A stretch of 64,000 nt of DNA, taken from the NCBI GenBank assembly GCA_965243715.1, contig CBDEVU010000018.1, forward strand, positions 1 to 64,000. The letters run 5' to 3'. The stretch is from UBA11606 sp965243715 (GTDB lineage Bacteria > Actinomycetota > Acidimicrobiia > Acidimicrobiales > Aldehydirespiratoraceae). The notes beneath the pieces are model-generated. The model was not told where the DNA came from, ran no database searches, and saw only the letters and a list, made by a program, of their open reading frames with translations. Below are positions 43,347 through 51,673 of this stretch, piece by piece (position 1 is the stretch's first letter; every line of letters starts with the position of its first letter). The position numbers were made by a program, and so were the translations under genes.

Positions 43347-44033
43347 ATGAGACAATTCCTTTCCTCTAACCTCAAGTGGTTGCTCCCCGCGGGAGCGGTG
43401 GCGGTTGTTGTGGTGGCCTATCTCGCCTTCTCCGTCTTTGCCGTTCATACCTTCTTCATCGACAAGGAGGTCGCCGAAGCAATGCCCGTGTTCGCGTCTG
43501 GCGCCTCGGAAACCGACGTCGAAGTCGAGGCAATGAGTGAAGCCGAGGCAATGAGTGAAGTCGAGGTGATGAGTGAAGTCGAGGAGACTGAAGAAGCCAG
43601 TGCTGATGAAGCCAGTGCTGAAGAAGCCAGTGGTATAGGAACGGTTCCCGAGGAGCCTGTGGCCGATAATGCCCCAGCGGAAGCCACCACGGTAACCGTG
43701 GAGTATGCCGGCGATTTTGTCGACCGTAGCCACCCATCGGCGGGTGTGGCGTCGGTTCTCGGCGACGGTTCCGGTCAGCGCTTCGTTCGCTTCGAGAACT
43801 TCGAAACCGACAATGGCCCTGATCTCAACGTCTATCTTTCGACCGCTCCGCCGGACGCGCCAGCGGGAGATTTCGATGATGACTTCATCGACCTTGGCGA
43901 CCTCAAAGGAAACGTGGGCCCACAAAACTACGAGATCCCCGAAGGTACCGATCTCGAGCGCTACTCAACGGTCGTGATCTGGTGCGTACGGTTCGGGGTG
44001 GCGTTCGGTACCGCCGGTTTGGTGGCCAGCTAG
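43347..44033 (+). CDS. Membrane-anchored DM13-domain protein
   Basis: 228 aa. One N-terminal membrane helix (residues about 10-37, WLLPAGAVAVVVVAYLAF) exposes an acidic, repeat-coded linker (residues 55-95, EAMSE and EASAD repeats) and then a DM13 domain (about 115-228). The domain shows FVRFENFETDNGPDLNVYLS, GNVGPQNYEIPEGTDL, and VVIWCVRFGVAFGTAGL with the conserved Cys proposed for redox or electron transfer in this family. Role unknown. Ends overlap the convergent lysR by 4 bp. Confidence 0.87.
   Translation: MRQFLSSNLKWLLPAGAVAVVVVAYLAFSVFAVHTFFIDKEVAEAMPVFASGASETDVEVEAMSEAEAMSEVEVMSEVEETEEASADEASAEEASGIGTVPEEPVADNAPAEATTVTVEYAGDFVDRSHPSAGVASVLGDGSGQRFVRFENFETDNGPDLNVYLSTAPPDAPAGDFDDDFIDLGDLKGNVGPQNYEIPEGTDLERYSTVVIWCVRFGVAFGTAGLVAS
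43524..43577. repeat. Three 18-bp repeats in the DM13 protein linker
   Basis: Units at 43524, 43542 and 43560, consensus GTCGAGGCAATGAGTGAA, coding for VEAMSE. A second set of about three 15-bp units (GAAGCCAGTGCTGAT) follows at 43591-43632. Frame is kept, so linker length can vary without breaking the gene. Confidence 0.85.
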
Positions 44034-44956
44034 CCGTGTTGAGCGAACTGCTCGGTCGGCAATAGGGCATCGAACCAGGCCCGAAGGGCACGAAGGCGGT
44101 AGTCGCGGTGCAGCGATGTCGGCCACGAGAGATAATGACCCGTATTTGGGTTGTGGACCTCAGGGCCCACCTCGACAAGGAACCCTCGTTCGACCAAGTC
44201 GGCGCGGAGGTACCGCCAACTCAAAATCACCCCATTGCCACTGATGGCCTGCTGCATCAAGGTGGAATAATTGTCGAACCGCATCCGGTTGTTGGGTTCG
44301 TGGTATTCGATTCCGTGCCCGGCGAACCACTCGGGCCACGACATCCATGCGCGTCCCACTCGATCGACATGAAGCAAAGGAGCGTCGAGCAGTTCGTGGG
44401 GCGACGAATCGGGTCCGAGTCCTAGACGCTCGGCGACGTACGGGGCGGCGACCGGTACGACGATCTCGGGGACGAGTCGCTGGGATCGGTAACCGGGCCA
44501 TTCACGGTAGCCAGCGCGGATCGTAACGTCGTAGCTGGCGGTGTCGAGTTCGGCGTCGCGATCGAAAATTATGATGAACACCTCGCAAGGGTCGAGGGCG
44601 GCGTGGAGGCTGTCGATATTCGGAGCTAGCCAGGTCTGTGCGACACTCGGCTGGGAGGCGATAGTGAGCCGGTCCGTGGCCTTTTTAAGATCACCGAGGG
44701 TTGCTTCGAGCGTGTCGAAGGCGCCGGTCAACTCGTGATGCAAAGTGCTGCCCTCGCGGGTGAGTTCGATGCGGTTGGACCGGCGCTGGAACAGTAAAAA
44801 ACCGAGTTGCGTTTCCAGCGTGCTGACGTGCTTAGACACCGCGGGCTGGGAGATACCGAGGTCTTCGGCGGCCGCGGTGAAGGATCCGTGGCGGCCTACG
44901 GCCTCAAAGACCGCGAGGCGCTGAAGTTGAGGTATCCGTTCGAGTAGTAACCGCAT
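44030..44956 (-). CDS. LysR-family regulator (GcvA-like), divergent from the serine-cycle operon
   Basis: 308 aa. N-terminal helix-turn-helix LAVFEAVGRHGSFTAAAEDL and GISQPAVSKHVSTLETQLG (residues about 15-53), then a LysR effector domain. It is divergent from mcl with a 17-bp palindrome of LysR type in between, and so it probably activates mcl-mtkA-mtkB-ppc, as serine-cycle LysR regulators do in methylotrophs. The effector is unknown. Confidence 0.9.
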   Translation of the reverse strand: MRLLLERIPQLQRLAVFEAVGRHGSFTAAAEDLGISQPAVSKHVSTLETQLGFLLFQRRSNRIELTREGSTLHHELTGAFDTLEATLGDLKKATDRLTIASQPSVAQTWLAPNIDSLHAALDPCEVFIIIFDRDAELDTASYDVTIRAGYREWPGYRSQRLVPEIVVPVAAPYVAERLGLGPDSSPHELLDAPLLHVDRVGRAWMSWPEWFAGHGIEYHEPNNRMRFDNYSTLMQQAISGNGVILSWRYLRADLVERGFLVEVGPEVHNPNTGHYLSWPTSLHRDYRLRALRAWFDALLPTEQFAQHG

Positions 44957-44988
44957 AACCGACTCCAGAACTCTGCCGAAGAAGGCAT

Positions 44989-45005
44989 TATAACCTGGGG
45001 TTATA
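44989..45005. promoter_or_regulatory. LysR-type operator between lysR and the serine-cycle operon
   Basis: TATAACC-TGG-GGTTATA, a perfect 7-bp inverted repeat, which fits the T-N11-A box of LysR regulators. It is 32 bp before the lysR start and 57 bp before the mcl start. Confidence 0.65.
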
Positions 45006-45062
45006 GGGAGTAGTTAGAAATCGCCTATGTGGCTCGAGACAGCGTATCTCTACGCTTAGAGC

Positions 45063-46016
45063 ATGAGTCACACGCAGTATGCAACCGTCCGGCCTCGGCT
45101 CCATCGCAGCGAGTTGGCCGTACCTGGTTCGAACCCCAGCCTGTTCGCCAAGGCGCTCGAGTCCGACGTGGATTACGTGTTCTTGGACCTAGAGGACGCG
45201 GTGGCTCCTGGCGACAAAGTCCAGGCTCGCGCCAACGTGATCGAAGCCTTGAACACGCTCGATTGGCGCGGCGCGGGCAAGACAATCTCGGTGCGTATCA
45301 ACGGCCTCGATACCCACTATATGTATCGCGATGTCGTTGAGGTCGTTGAACAAGCGGGTCACCACCTCGACACCATCTTAATCCCGAAGGTCGGCGTCCC
45401 CGGCGATGTGTACATGGTCGATGCCATGTGCAGTCAGATCGAAACGGTGATCGGTCGCAAAGGCCAGATCGGACTCGAAGCCCTCATCGAAACCACGCTG
45501 GGCATGGCCAACGTCGAAGCCGTCGCCCAGTCGAGTCCGCGCCTTGAAGCCATGCACTTCGGTGTCGCGGACTATGCCGCGTCGTGTCGAGCGCGCACGG
45601 TGGTGATCGGCGGCTTGAACCCCAACTATCCCGGCGATCAGTGGCATGATGGTCTCTCTCGGATGCTGGTGGCCTGTCGGGCCTACGGGTTGCGCGCCAT
45701 CGATGGACCCTTTGGCGACTTCAACGATCCCGACGGTTTCATCGCTGGGGCCCGCCGAGCCGCCGCCCTCGGCTACGAAGGCAAGTGGGCTATCCATCCG
45801 GCGCAGATTGACCTCGCCAACGAGGTCTTTTCGCCGCCCGCGGAGGAAGTTGACCGAGCTCGTCGGATACTCGCCGCCCTCGACGAAGCGGCGGCCGCGG
45901 GCAAGGGTGCGGCGCAGCTCGAGGGTCGCATGATCGACGCGGCCTCGGCGCGGATGGCCCAAAACGTTGTCGACACCGCAACGGCCATCGAAAACCGTCC
46001 CGTCCCGTCCCGTTAA
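45063..46016 (+). CDS. mcl: L-malyl-CoA / beta-methylmalyl-CoA lyase
   Basis: Cleaves malyl-CoA to acetyl-CoA and glyoxylate, a key serine-cycle step. 317 aa of the CitE-like family with PRLHRSELAVPGSNPSLF at the start, VFLDLEDAVAPGDK (metal and CoA site), RINGLDTHYMYRDVVE, LIPKVGVPGDVY, GLEALIETTLGMANVEA and EGKWAIHPAQIDLANEVF. These follow serine-cycle Mcl proteins closely. ATG 45063. It starts an operon with both malate thiokinase subunits and PEP carboxylase, in the functional order of the pathway. Confidence 0.93.
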   Translation: MSHTQYATVRPRLHRSELAVPGSNPSLFAKALESDVDYVFLDLEDAVAPGDKVQARANVIEALNTLDWRGAGKTISVRINGLDTHYMYRDVVEVVEQAGHHLDTILIPKVGVPGDVYMVDAMCSQIETVIGRKGQIGLEALIETTLGMANVEAVAQSSPRLEAMHFGVADYAASCRARTVVIGGLNPNYPGDQWHDGLSRMLVACRAYGLRAIDGPFGDFNDPDGFIAGARRAAALGYEGKWAIHPAQIDLANEVFSPPAEEVDRARRILAALDEAAAAGKGAAQLEGRMIDAASARMAQNVVDTATAIENRPVPSR

Positions 46017-46046
46017 ACCTCGTCGTAGGCAAAGGAGCATCCTCTC

Positions 46047-47222
46047 ATGGATATTCACGAATATCAGGCGAAGAGCATTCTTCGTGACTACGGAATTGCC
46101 ACACCCAACGGCGGCCTTGCGTACAGCCCCGACCAAGCGGTGTACCAGTCGCAGGAACTAGGCGGCGACCGCTGGGTCGTGAAGGCCCAAGTCCATACCG
46201 GTGGACGAGGTCAGGCGGGCGGGATCAAGATATGCGGAGATGACGAAGAGGTCTACGAAGCGGCCGAGGGCCTGCTGGGGAAGCGACTCATCACCCCGCA
46301 GACTGGCCCTCGGGGCAAGGGTGTCTACCGTCTCTACATCGAAGAAGCGTCGTCGATTGCGAGCGAGTTGTATCTCGCCTTGGTGCTCGATCGGTCGGCT
46401 GAACGGATTGTTTGCGTGGCCTCCTCTGCCGGGGGCATGGAGATTGAGCAGATCGCCGAGCACTCGCCGGAGGCCATCCATCGCACCGCTATCGAGCCTG
46501 CGGTTGGATTGCAGAACTTTCAGGCTCGCAACCTAGCGTTCGCCATCGGTCTCGATAAGCAACTCGTGCAGCCGTGGTCGACCATCTTGACCCAGGCATA
46601 CCGAGCTTTCCGTGACCTCGACGCAACCCTGCTTGAGATCAATCCCCTCGTTGTGACCGACGACAATCGCCTCCTAGCGGTGGACGCCAAGATGTCGTTC
46701 GACGACAACGCCACGTTCCGCCACCCAAGGATTTCGGAGTTTCGCGACAAGTCGCAGGAAGATCCTCGGGAGCGCGAGGCGAACGATCGAGGGTTGAGTT
46801 ACGTCGGACTCGACGGAAACATTGGCTGCATCATCAACGGGGCAGGGTTGGCGATGGCGACGATGGACATGATCAAACACTCGGGAGGGGAGCCCGCCAA
46901 CTTCTTAGACATTGGGGGCGGGGCGTCCCCCGAACGGGTCACGAAAGCGTTCAAGTTGGTGCTGTCCGACGGCAATGTTGAAGCAGTCCTAGTGAACATT
47001 TTCGCGGGGATTAACCGTTGCGACTGGGTTGCCCAAGGGGTAGTGCAAGCCATGGAAACTCTCGACGTTCAGGTCCCCGTCGTTGTGCGCCTTTCGGGGA
47101 CCAACGCGGCGGAGGGTAAGCGCATTCTTGATGAAAGCGGGATTGGCCTAATGACCGCGCAAACCCTCGCAGAAGCAGGTCAAAAGGCCGTGGACGTCAC
47201 CAAAGAAGGAGTCCGACCATGA
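46047..47222 (+). CDS. mtkA: Malate-CoA ligase (malate thiokinase) beta subunit
   Basis: With MtkB converts malate, CoA and ATP to malyl-CoA. 391 aa with an ATP-grasp domain (MDIHEYQAKSILRDYGI, VVKAQVHTGGRGQAGGIK) and a CoA-ligase domain (NGAGLAMATMDMIKHSGG, LDIGGGASPERV, NIFAGINRCDWVAQG). It is homologous to succinyl-CoA synthetase beta, but the operon with mcl and ppc identifies malate thiokinase. GGAG lies 10 nt before the ATG. The stop overlaps mtkB by ATGA. Confidence 0.92.
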   Translation: MDIHEYQAKSILRDYGIATPNGGLAYSPDQAVYQSQELGGDRWVVKAQVHTGGRGQAGGIKICGDDEEVYEAAEGLLGKRLITPQTGPRGKGVYRLYIEEASSIASELYLALVLDRSAERIVCVASSAGGMEIEQIAEHSPEAIHRTAIEPAVGLQNFQARNLAFAIGLDKQLVQPWSTILTQAYRAFRDLDATLLEINPLVVTDDNRLLAVDAKMSFDDNATFRHPRISEFRDKSQEDPREREANDRGLSYVGLDGNIGCIINGAGLAMATMDMIKHSGGEPANFLDIGGGASPERVTKAFKLVLSDGNVEAVLVNIFAGINRCDWVAQGVVQAMETLDVQVPVVVRLSGTNAAEGKRILDESGIGLMTAQTLAEAGQKAVDVTKEGVRP

Positions 47223-48118
47223 GCATCGTCGTCGACCAAAACACCAGAGTCCTAGTGCAGGGTATAACCGGTCGCCTCTGTAGTTTTCACACCGAGGACA
47301 TGCTGGCGTACGGTACCAATGTCGTGGGGGGTGTTACGCCGGGGCGATCGGGCGAGCAAGTCCACGGTGTTCCCGTCTTCGACACCGTTCGAGAGGCGGT
47401 GGGCGTGACGGGCGCAACAGCCAGCATCGTCTTCGTGCCGCCGCCGTTCGCGGCCGATGCCATCATGGAAGCCGCCGATGCGGGGATCAAGACGTGCGTG
47501 TGTATTACCGACGGTATCCCCGTGCAGGACATGATGAACGTCAAGCGCTACATGATGCGCTACCGTCGCGATGATCGAATGCAGTTGATCGGGCCGAACT
47601 GTGCTGGCGTCATTAGCCCCGGTCGAGCTCTCTTGGGGATCATGCCCAGCCACATTTTCATGGAAGGAAACGTGGGCGTTATTGGGCGTTCGGGCACACT
47701 CGGCTACGAAGCGGCGAGCCAGATGTTGGAACTCGGGATCGGCATTAGTACCAGCGTGGGTATTGGCGGCGATCCCATCAACGGAAGCTCGTTTCGAGAT
47801 CACCTCGAAGCATTCGAGAACGACGGAGCAACTGACCTCGTCGTGGTGATCGGGGAGATCGGCGGTCCCCAGGAAGCGGAGGCCGCTGAGTACGCTAGGG
47901 ACCACATGACCAAACCGTTGGTTGCCTATATTGCGGGTCTCACCGCGCCCGCCGGTCGAACCATGGGCCATGCGGGTGCCATTGTCACCACGCGCGGTGA
48001 GTCGGCGGCGGAGAAGGTGGAGATCCTTCGGGCTTGCGGTGTCACCGTGGTGGAGCGGCCATCGGAGTTCGGGCCGACGGTTCAGGCCGCGCTCGCCCGA
48101 CTGAACGCACCCGTTTGA
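47219..48118 (+). CDS. mtkB: Malate-CoA ligase alpha subunit
   Basis: 299 aa. The CoA-binding domain shows VQGITGRLCSFHTEDMLAYG and VGGVTPGRSGEQVHGVPVF; the catalytic phosphohistidine lies in MGHAGAIVTTRGESA (residues about 245-259). Start codon overlaps mtkA. Partner of MtkA in malyl-CoA formation; PEP carboxylase follows 1 bp later. Confidence 0.93.
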   Translation: MSIVVDQNTRVLVQGITGRLCSFHTEDMLAYGTNVVGGVTPGRSGEQVHGVPVFDTVREAVGVTGATASIVFVPPPFAADAIMEAADAGIKTCVCITDGIPVQDMMNVKRYMMRYRRDDRMQLIGPNCAGVISPGRALLGIMPSHIFMEGNVGVIGRSGTLGYEAASQMLELGIGISTSVGIGGDPINGSSFRDHLEAFENDGATDLVVVIGEIGGPQEAEAAEYARDHMTKPLVAYIAGLTAPAGRTMGHAGAIVTTRGESAAEKVEILRACGVTVVERPSEFGPTVQAALARLNAPV

Positions 48119-48119
48119 C

Positions 48120-50819
48120 ATGATGGCGTCGGCCGTGACCGATCCAAAGGTGACCGACATCGAACTGCGGTCTGATATTCGACGCCTGACCGAACAACTC
48201 GGTCAGGCCATCGCCAACCATCACGGTGCGGGGGCCCTTGATACTGTTGAGCGGTTACGTCGGTTGGTCCGAGAGGAGCGCAGCGGCGACCACTCGGCGG
48301 TGGGACGCATCGCGGTCATGCTGGGCGAACTCTCGGTGCGAGACGCCACCTTGGTGGTGCGGGCGTTCACGCTGTACTTCCATCTCGCTAACGTGGCTGA
48401 GCAATCACATCGAGTTGATGACTTTGCCGCCACCGATCCGCGTGCGGCCGACCGAATTGGCGCCATGATTGAGCGCCTAATTGACCACGACATCGACCCT
48501 GAAGAGATTGGTGATCTGTTCTCTCGCCTCGTCCTTCGTCCGGTGTTTACCGCTCATCCCACCGAGGCCACGCGGCGATCCATTCTGACCAAACAGGCGA
48601 CCCTGTCGAGTTTGTTGCATGACCGGCGCACCGGCGCACCGACCCGCCGTATCGACCAGCGCATCGCCGAACTAATCGACGCGATGTGGCACACCGACGA
48701 ACTCCGCGCCGTCCGCCCCGACCCGATCGAAGAAGCTCGCTTCGTTCTCAACTATCTCGTGCGGACGATCAGCGACATCGTGCCGGAGGTGGTTGACGAA
48801 CTTGGCTCCGTTCTCGCCCTTCACCAGATCGATTGGCGCGACAACCTCGCCCCAGTGCGGTTTGGGTCGTGGGTCGGTGGTGATCGCGACGGTAACCCTA
48901 ACGTCACCCCGGAGGTCACGCTCCGGGTGCTGGACCTGCATCGTGATCAGGCCCTTGAACTCGTAACCGACGAACTCGAACGCCTGGCATCCTTTTTGAG
49001 TTTGTCCGATCGGGTGGCGTCCATGAGCGCCGAACTTTTGGCAAAAGCGGTGGCGGACCGCGAGGACTACCCCGAGTTTCTCGCCGAGGTAAACTACGCC
49101 GAGCCGTATCGGGTCTGCTGTGCGGTGGCGGTGGGCCGACTCCAGGCGATGCGCGCCGACGAAGCTTCGGCGCGTCGCTACGAGTCGACCGACGAGCTAA
49201 CTGAACTACTTGAACTGTTCGATCGGTCGCTGCGTGAACACGGGGGAAGCGAGTTGGCCGATGGGCGCCTGGCCAGGACCCGCCGTCTCGTCGCGGCGGC
49301 GGGCTTTTCCATCGCCGCGCTCGACATACGTCATCATGGCGACGTTCAGCGAGCCTCCTTGGACCGCTTGTTGGGCGATGTCGGGTTGGACCTAACCGGG
49401 TTATCCGAGGAGTCACGGGCCGCGATTATTGGCCGAGAACTGGCGCAACCCCGCCCACTGACTTTCCCGATGACTGCTACCGATGACGATTCGTTGGCCC
49501 TTTTCCGCAGCCTTCGCATCGCCTACGAACGTGATCCGGCCTGTCTTGGGAGTTTCATTGTTTCGATGACTCGGTCGGCGACGGACATCCTCACTACGGT
49601 GATTCTCGCTCGAGAAACCGGGTTGGTCGATCTCGCCGCGGGTCGAAGTGCGTTTGACTTCGTGCCGCTACTGGAGACCATCGCCGATCTTCAAGCCACA
49701 CCAACGATCCTCCGCCAACTTCTCACGAACCCGCAATACCGCCAAATCGTCGAAATTCGTGGCGGAGTGCAAGAAGTAATGGTCGGCTATTCCGATTCGA
49801 ACAAGGACGGCGGCATCACCACCAGCCAGTGGGAGATTCACAAAACGCTAAGCGATCTGCGGGACTTGGCGGTGGAGTTAGAGGTCGACATTCGGGTCTT
49901 TCACGGGCGGGGAGGCAGCATCGGCCGCGGTGGCGGGCCCACACACTCGTCGATTCTGAGTCAACCAAGCGGCCTGCTCGACGGTGGGGTGAAGTTCACC
50001 GAGCAAGGAGAAGTGATCGCCGAAAAGTACGGCCTACCGGAACTCGCCTTCCGCAACCTCGAACTCGGACTGTCCGCCCTCATCGAAGGTTCACTCGCCC
50101 ACCAGACATCGCGTATCGAAGGCGAACAGAAGCGCCGGTGGTACGAGATCATGGACCTTGCTTCGGCGCGGGCGGAGGCGGCCTATCGGCGGTTCGTTCA
50201 CCGCCCGGGTTTCGTGGAGTACTTCACCAGTTCCACTCCCGTGGAGGAGTTGGCTGGCATGAATATTGGTTCGCGACCCGCTCGGCGTCGATCGGATTCG
50301 GCCGGACTGGACGACCTGCGGGCCATCCCGTGGGTATTTGGTTGGACTCAGTCCCGCCAAATCATCCCCGGCTGGTTCGGCGTGGGCACGGCCCTGGAGG
50401 CGGCCCGAGAGGCGGGCTACGGCGTGGAACTGCGGCGGATGTACAACGACTGGCATTTCTTCTATGGCTTTATCTCAGGCGTGGAGTTGATGGTGGCCAA
50501 GACCGACCTGAAGATCGCTCGGAAGTACGTGGAGACGCTGGTTGAACCAGAGCATCGCCATCACTTCGACACTGTGGTTGATGAGTATGAACTCACCAAG
50601 CGTGAACTCAGGCGCATCGTTGGGGCGGAGGCTTTGCAGCACGCGCCCCTCCTGCGCCGCTCGCTCGACGTCCGTGACATCTACCTCGATCCCATCAATT
50701 TGATCCAGATCGAACTGCTCCAACGGTTCCGCTCCGGTGAGGCTCCGTCGGAGTCACTCAACCGGGCCCTGCTTTCGACGATCAACGGCATCGCCGCGGG
50801 GATGCGCAATACCGGATAG
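48120..50819 (+). CDS. ppc: Phosphoenolpyruvate carboxylase
   Basis: Fixes bicarbonate onto PEP to give oxaloacetate, the CO2-fixing step of the serine cycle. 899 aa, normal length. The catalytic His motif VFTAHPTEATRRS lies at about residues 143-155; others are FGSWVGGDRDGNPNV, GYSDSNKDGGITTS, FHGRGGSIGRGGGPTHSS, and the C-terminal QSRQIIPGWFGVG. ATG 48120 lies 1 bp after the mtkB stop, so it is the last gene of the operon. A second ATG directly follows. Confidence 0.96.
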   Translation: MMASAVTDPKVTDIELRSDIRRLTEQLGQAIANHHGAGALDTVERLRRLVREERSGDHSAVGRIAVMLGELSVRDATLVVRAFTLYFHLANVAEQSHRVDDFAATDPRAADRIGAMIERLIDHDIDPEEIGDLFSRLVLRPVFTAHPTEATRRSILTKQATLSSLLHDRRTGAPTRRIDQRIAELIDAMWHTDELRAVRPDPIEEARFVLNYLVRTISDIVPEVVDELGSVLALHQIDWRDNLAPVRFGSWVGGDRDGNPNVTPEVTLRVLDLHRDQALELVTDELERLASFLSLSDRVASMSAELLAKAVADREDYPEFLAEVNYAEPYRVCCAVAVGRLQAMRADEASARRYESTDELTELLELFDRSLREHGGSELADGRLARTRRLVAAAGFSIAALDIRHHGDVQRASLDRLLGDVGLDLTGLSEESRAAIIGRELAQPRPLTFPMTATDDDSLALFRSLRIAYERDPACLGSFIVSMTRSATDILTTVILARETGLVDLAAGRSAFDFVPLLETIADLQATPTILRQLLTNPQYRQIVEIRGGVQEVMVGYSDSNKDGGITTSQWEIHKTLSDLRDLAVELEVDIRVFHGRGGSIGRGGGPTHSSILSQPSGLLDGGVKFTEQGEVIAEKYGLPELAFRNLELGLSALIEGSLAHQTSRIEGEQKRRWYEIMDLASARAEAAYRRFVHRPGFVEYFTSSTPVEELAGMNIGSRPARRRSDSAGLDDLRAIPWVFGWTQSRQIIPGWFGVGTALEAAREAGYGVELRRMYNDWHFFYGFISGVELMVAKTDLKIARKYVETLVEPEHRHHFDTVVDEYELTKRELRRIVGAEALQHAPLLRRSLDVRDIYLDPINLIQIELLQRFRSGEAPSESLNRALLSTINGIAAGMRNTG

Positions 50820-50835
50820 TGGCACGTATGCCCGA

Positions 50836-50882
50836 TTCCCGCTTGATGGGAAGTCTTTGACTACGTTCCCATAAAGCGGTAA
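50836..50882. promoter_or_regulatory. Two imperfect palindromes before the second iclR gene
   Basis: TTCCCGCTTGATGGGAA at 50836-50852 and TTCCCATAAAGCGGTAA at 50866-50882, 30 bp apart, in the 74-bp gap between ppc and iclR. The second ends 11 bp before the iclR start. They differ from the serA/fhs/iclR-1 sites in sequence and spacing. Confidence 0.45.
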
Positions 50883-50893
50883 CCTCGGGGATC

Positions 50894-51673
50894 ATGTCCC
50901 ACGTGCAAGCCGTCGATCGAGCGCTGCTCCTACTTAGCGAAATAGGCCGAGAGTCTGGCGGATTGGTCGACCTCGCGAGCCGTGTCGATTTGGCCACGAG
51001 CACAGCGGCTCGGCTGTTGAATACCCTGGAGTCGGCAGGTGCCGTTCGCCGCAGCGACGACGCGAGCTACGAGATCGGTCCGCTGATCCAGTCCCTGACC
51101 GCCGCGCCCGAAGGTAGCCAGCGCCTAGAGCAACTAGTTCATCCCCACCTCGTCGAACTATCTACTCAACTTGATGAAGCGGCGTGCCTTGCTTTGATCT
51201 CTGGTGACGAAACCGTCACCGTCGATCAGGTTGACGCCCCCAAGCCGGTCCAGGCCGAGAACTGGACGGGAACCCGCGTCCCCCTTCACGCTGGGGGAGC
51301 GGGTCTGGTCGCCATGGCAACCTGGGACGACGTGGAGGTCGAGCGCTACCTAAGCGGCGAACTCGTGGCGTGCTCTGCCCTCACTGTCACCGACCCGGCA
51401 AAGCACCGGTGCCGCCTCGAGGAGATCCGTCGCACCGGCGTGTGTTGGACGCACGGCGAATACGTCGAAGGTCTATCCTCGCTGTCGGCGGCCATCCAAG
51501 ATGTGTCGGGTCGAGCGGTGGCCGTGCTCTACACCTACGGGCCGAGCTATCGCTATCCCGCGCCCGGGTCGGCCGAAAAGGTGGCTCGCACCGTCTGGGC
51601 CCGTGCTGAACGCATCTCCATCCAACTGGGCTGGACGGGTTCGCTTACACCAGTGCGAAACGAGGCTTCGTGA
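50894..51673 (+). CDS. IclR-family regulator of the second MttB operon
   Basis: 259 aa. HTH region AVDRALLLLSEIGRESGGLV and RVDLATSTAARLLNTLESAG (residues about 5-52), followed by the effector domain with TRVPLHAGGAGLVAMATW and GVCWTHGEYVEGLSSLSAAI. Paralogue of the regulator at 13800. It is coupled to mttB by GTGA, so it probably regulates the downstream demethylation operon and itself. Effector unknown. Confidence 0.9.
   Translation: MSHVQAVDRALLLLSEIGRESGGLVDLASRVDLATSTAARLLNTLESAGAVRRSDDASYEIGPLIQSLTAAPEGSQRLEQLVHPHLVELSTQLDEAACLALISGDETVTVDQVDAPKPVQAENWTGTRVPLHAGGAGLVAMATWDDVEVERYLSGELVACSALTVTDPAKHRCRLEEIRRTGVCWTHGEYVEGLSSLSAAIQDVSGRAVAVLYTYGPSYRYPAPGSAEKVARTVWARAERISIQLGWTGSLTPVRNEAS

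Noticed and set aside
45119..45140. T-arm-like GGTTCGAACCCC sequence suggesting a tRNA
   Set aside because: It codes for PGSNP in mcl and has no cloverleaf around it.
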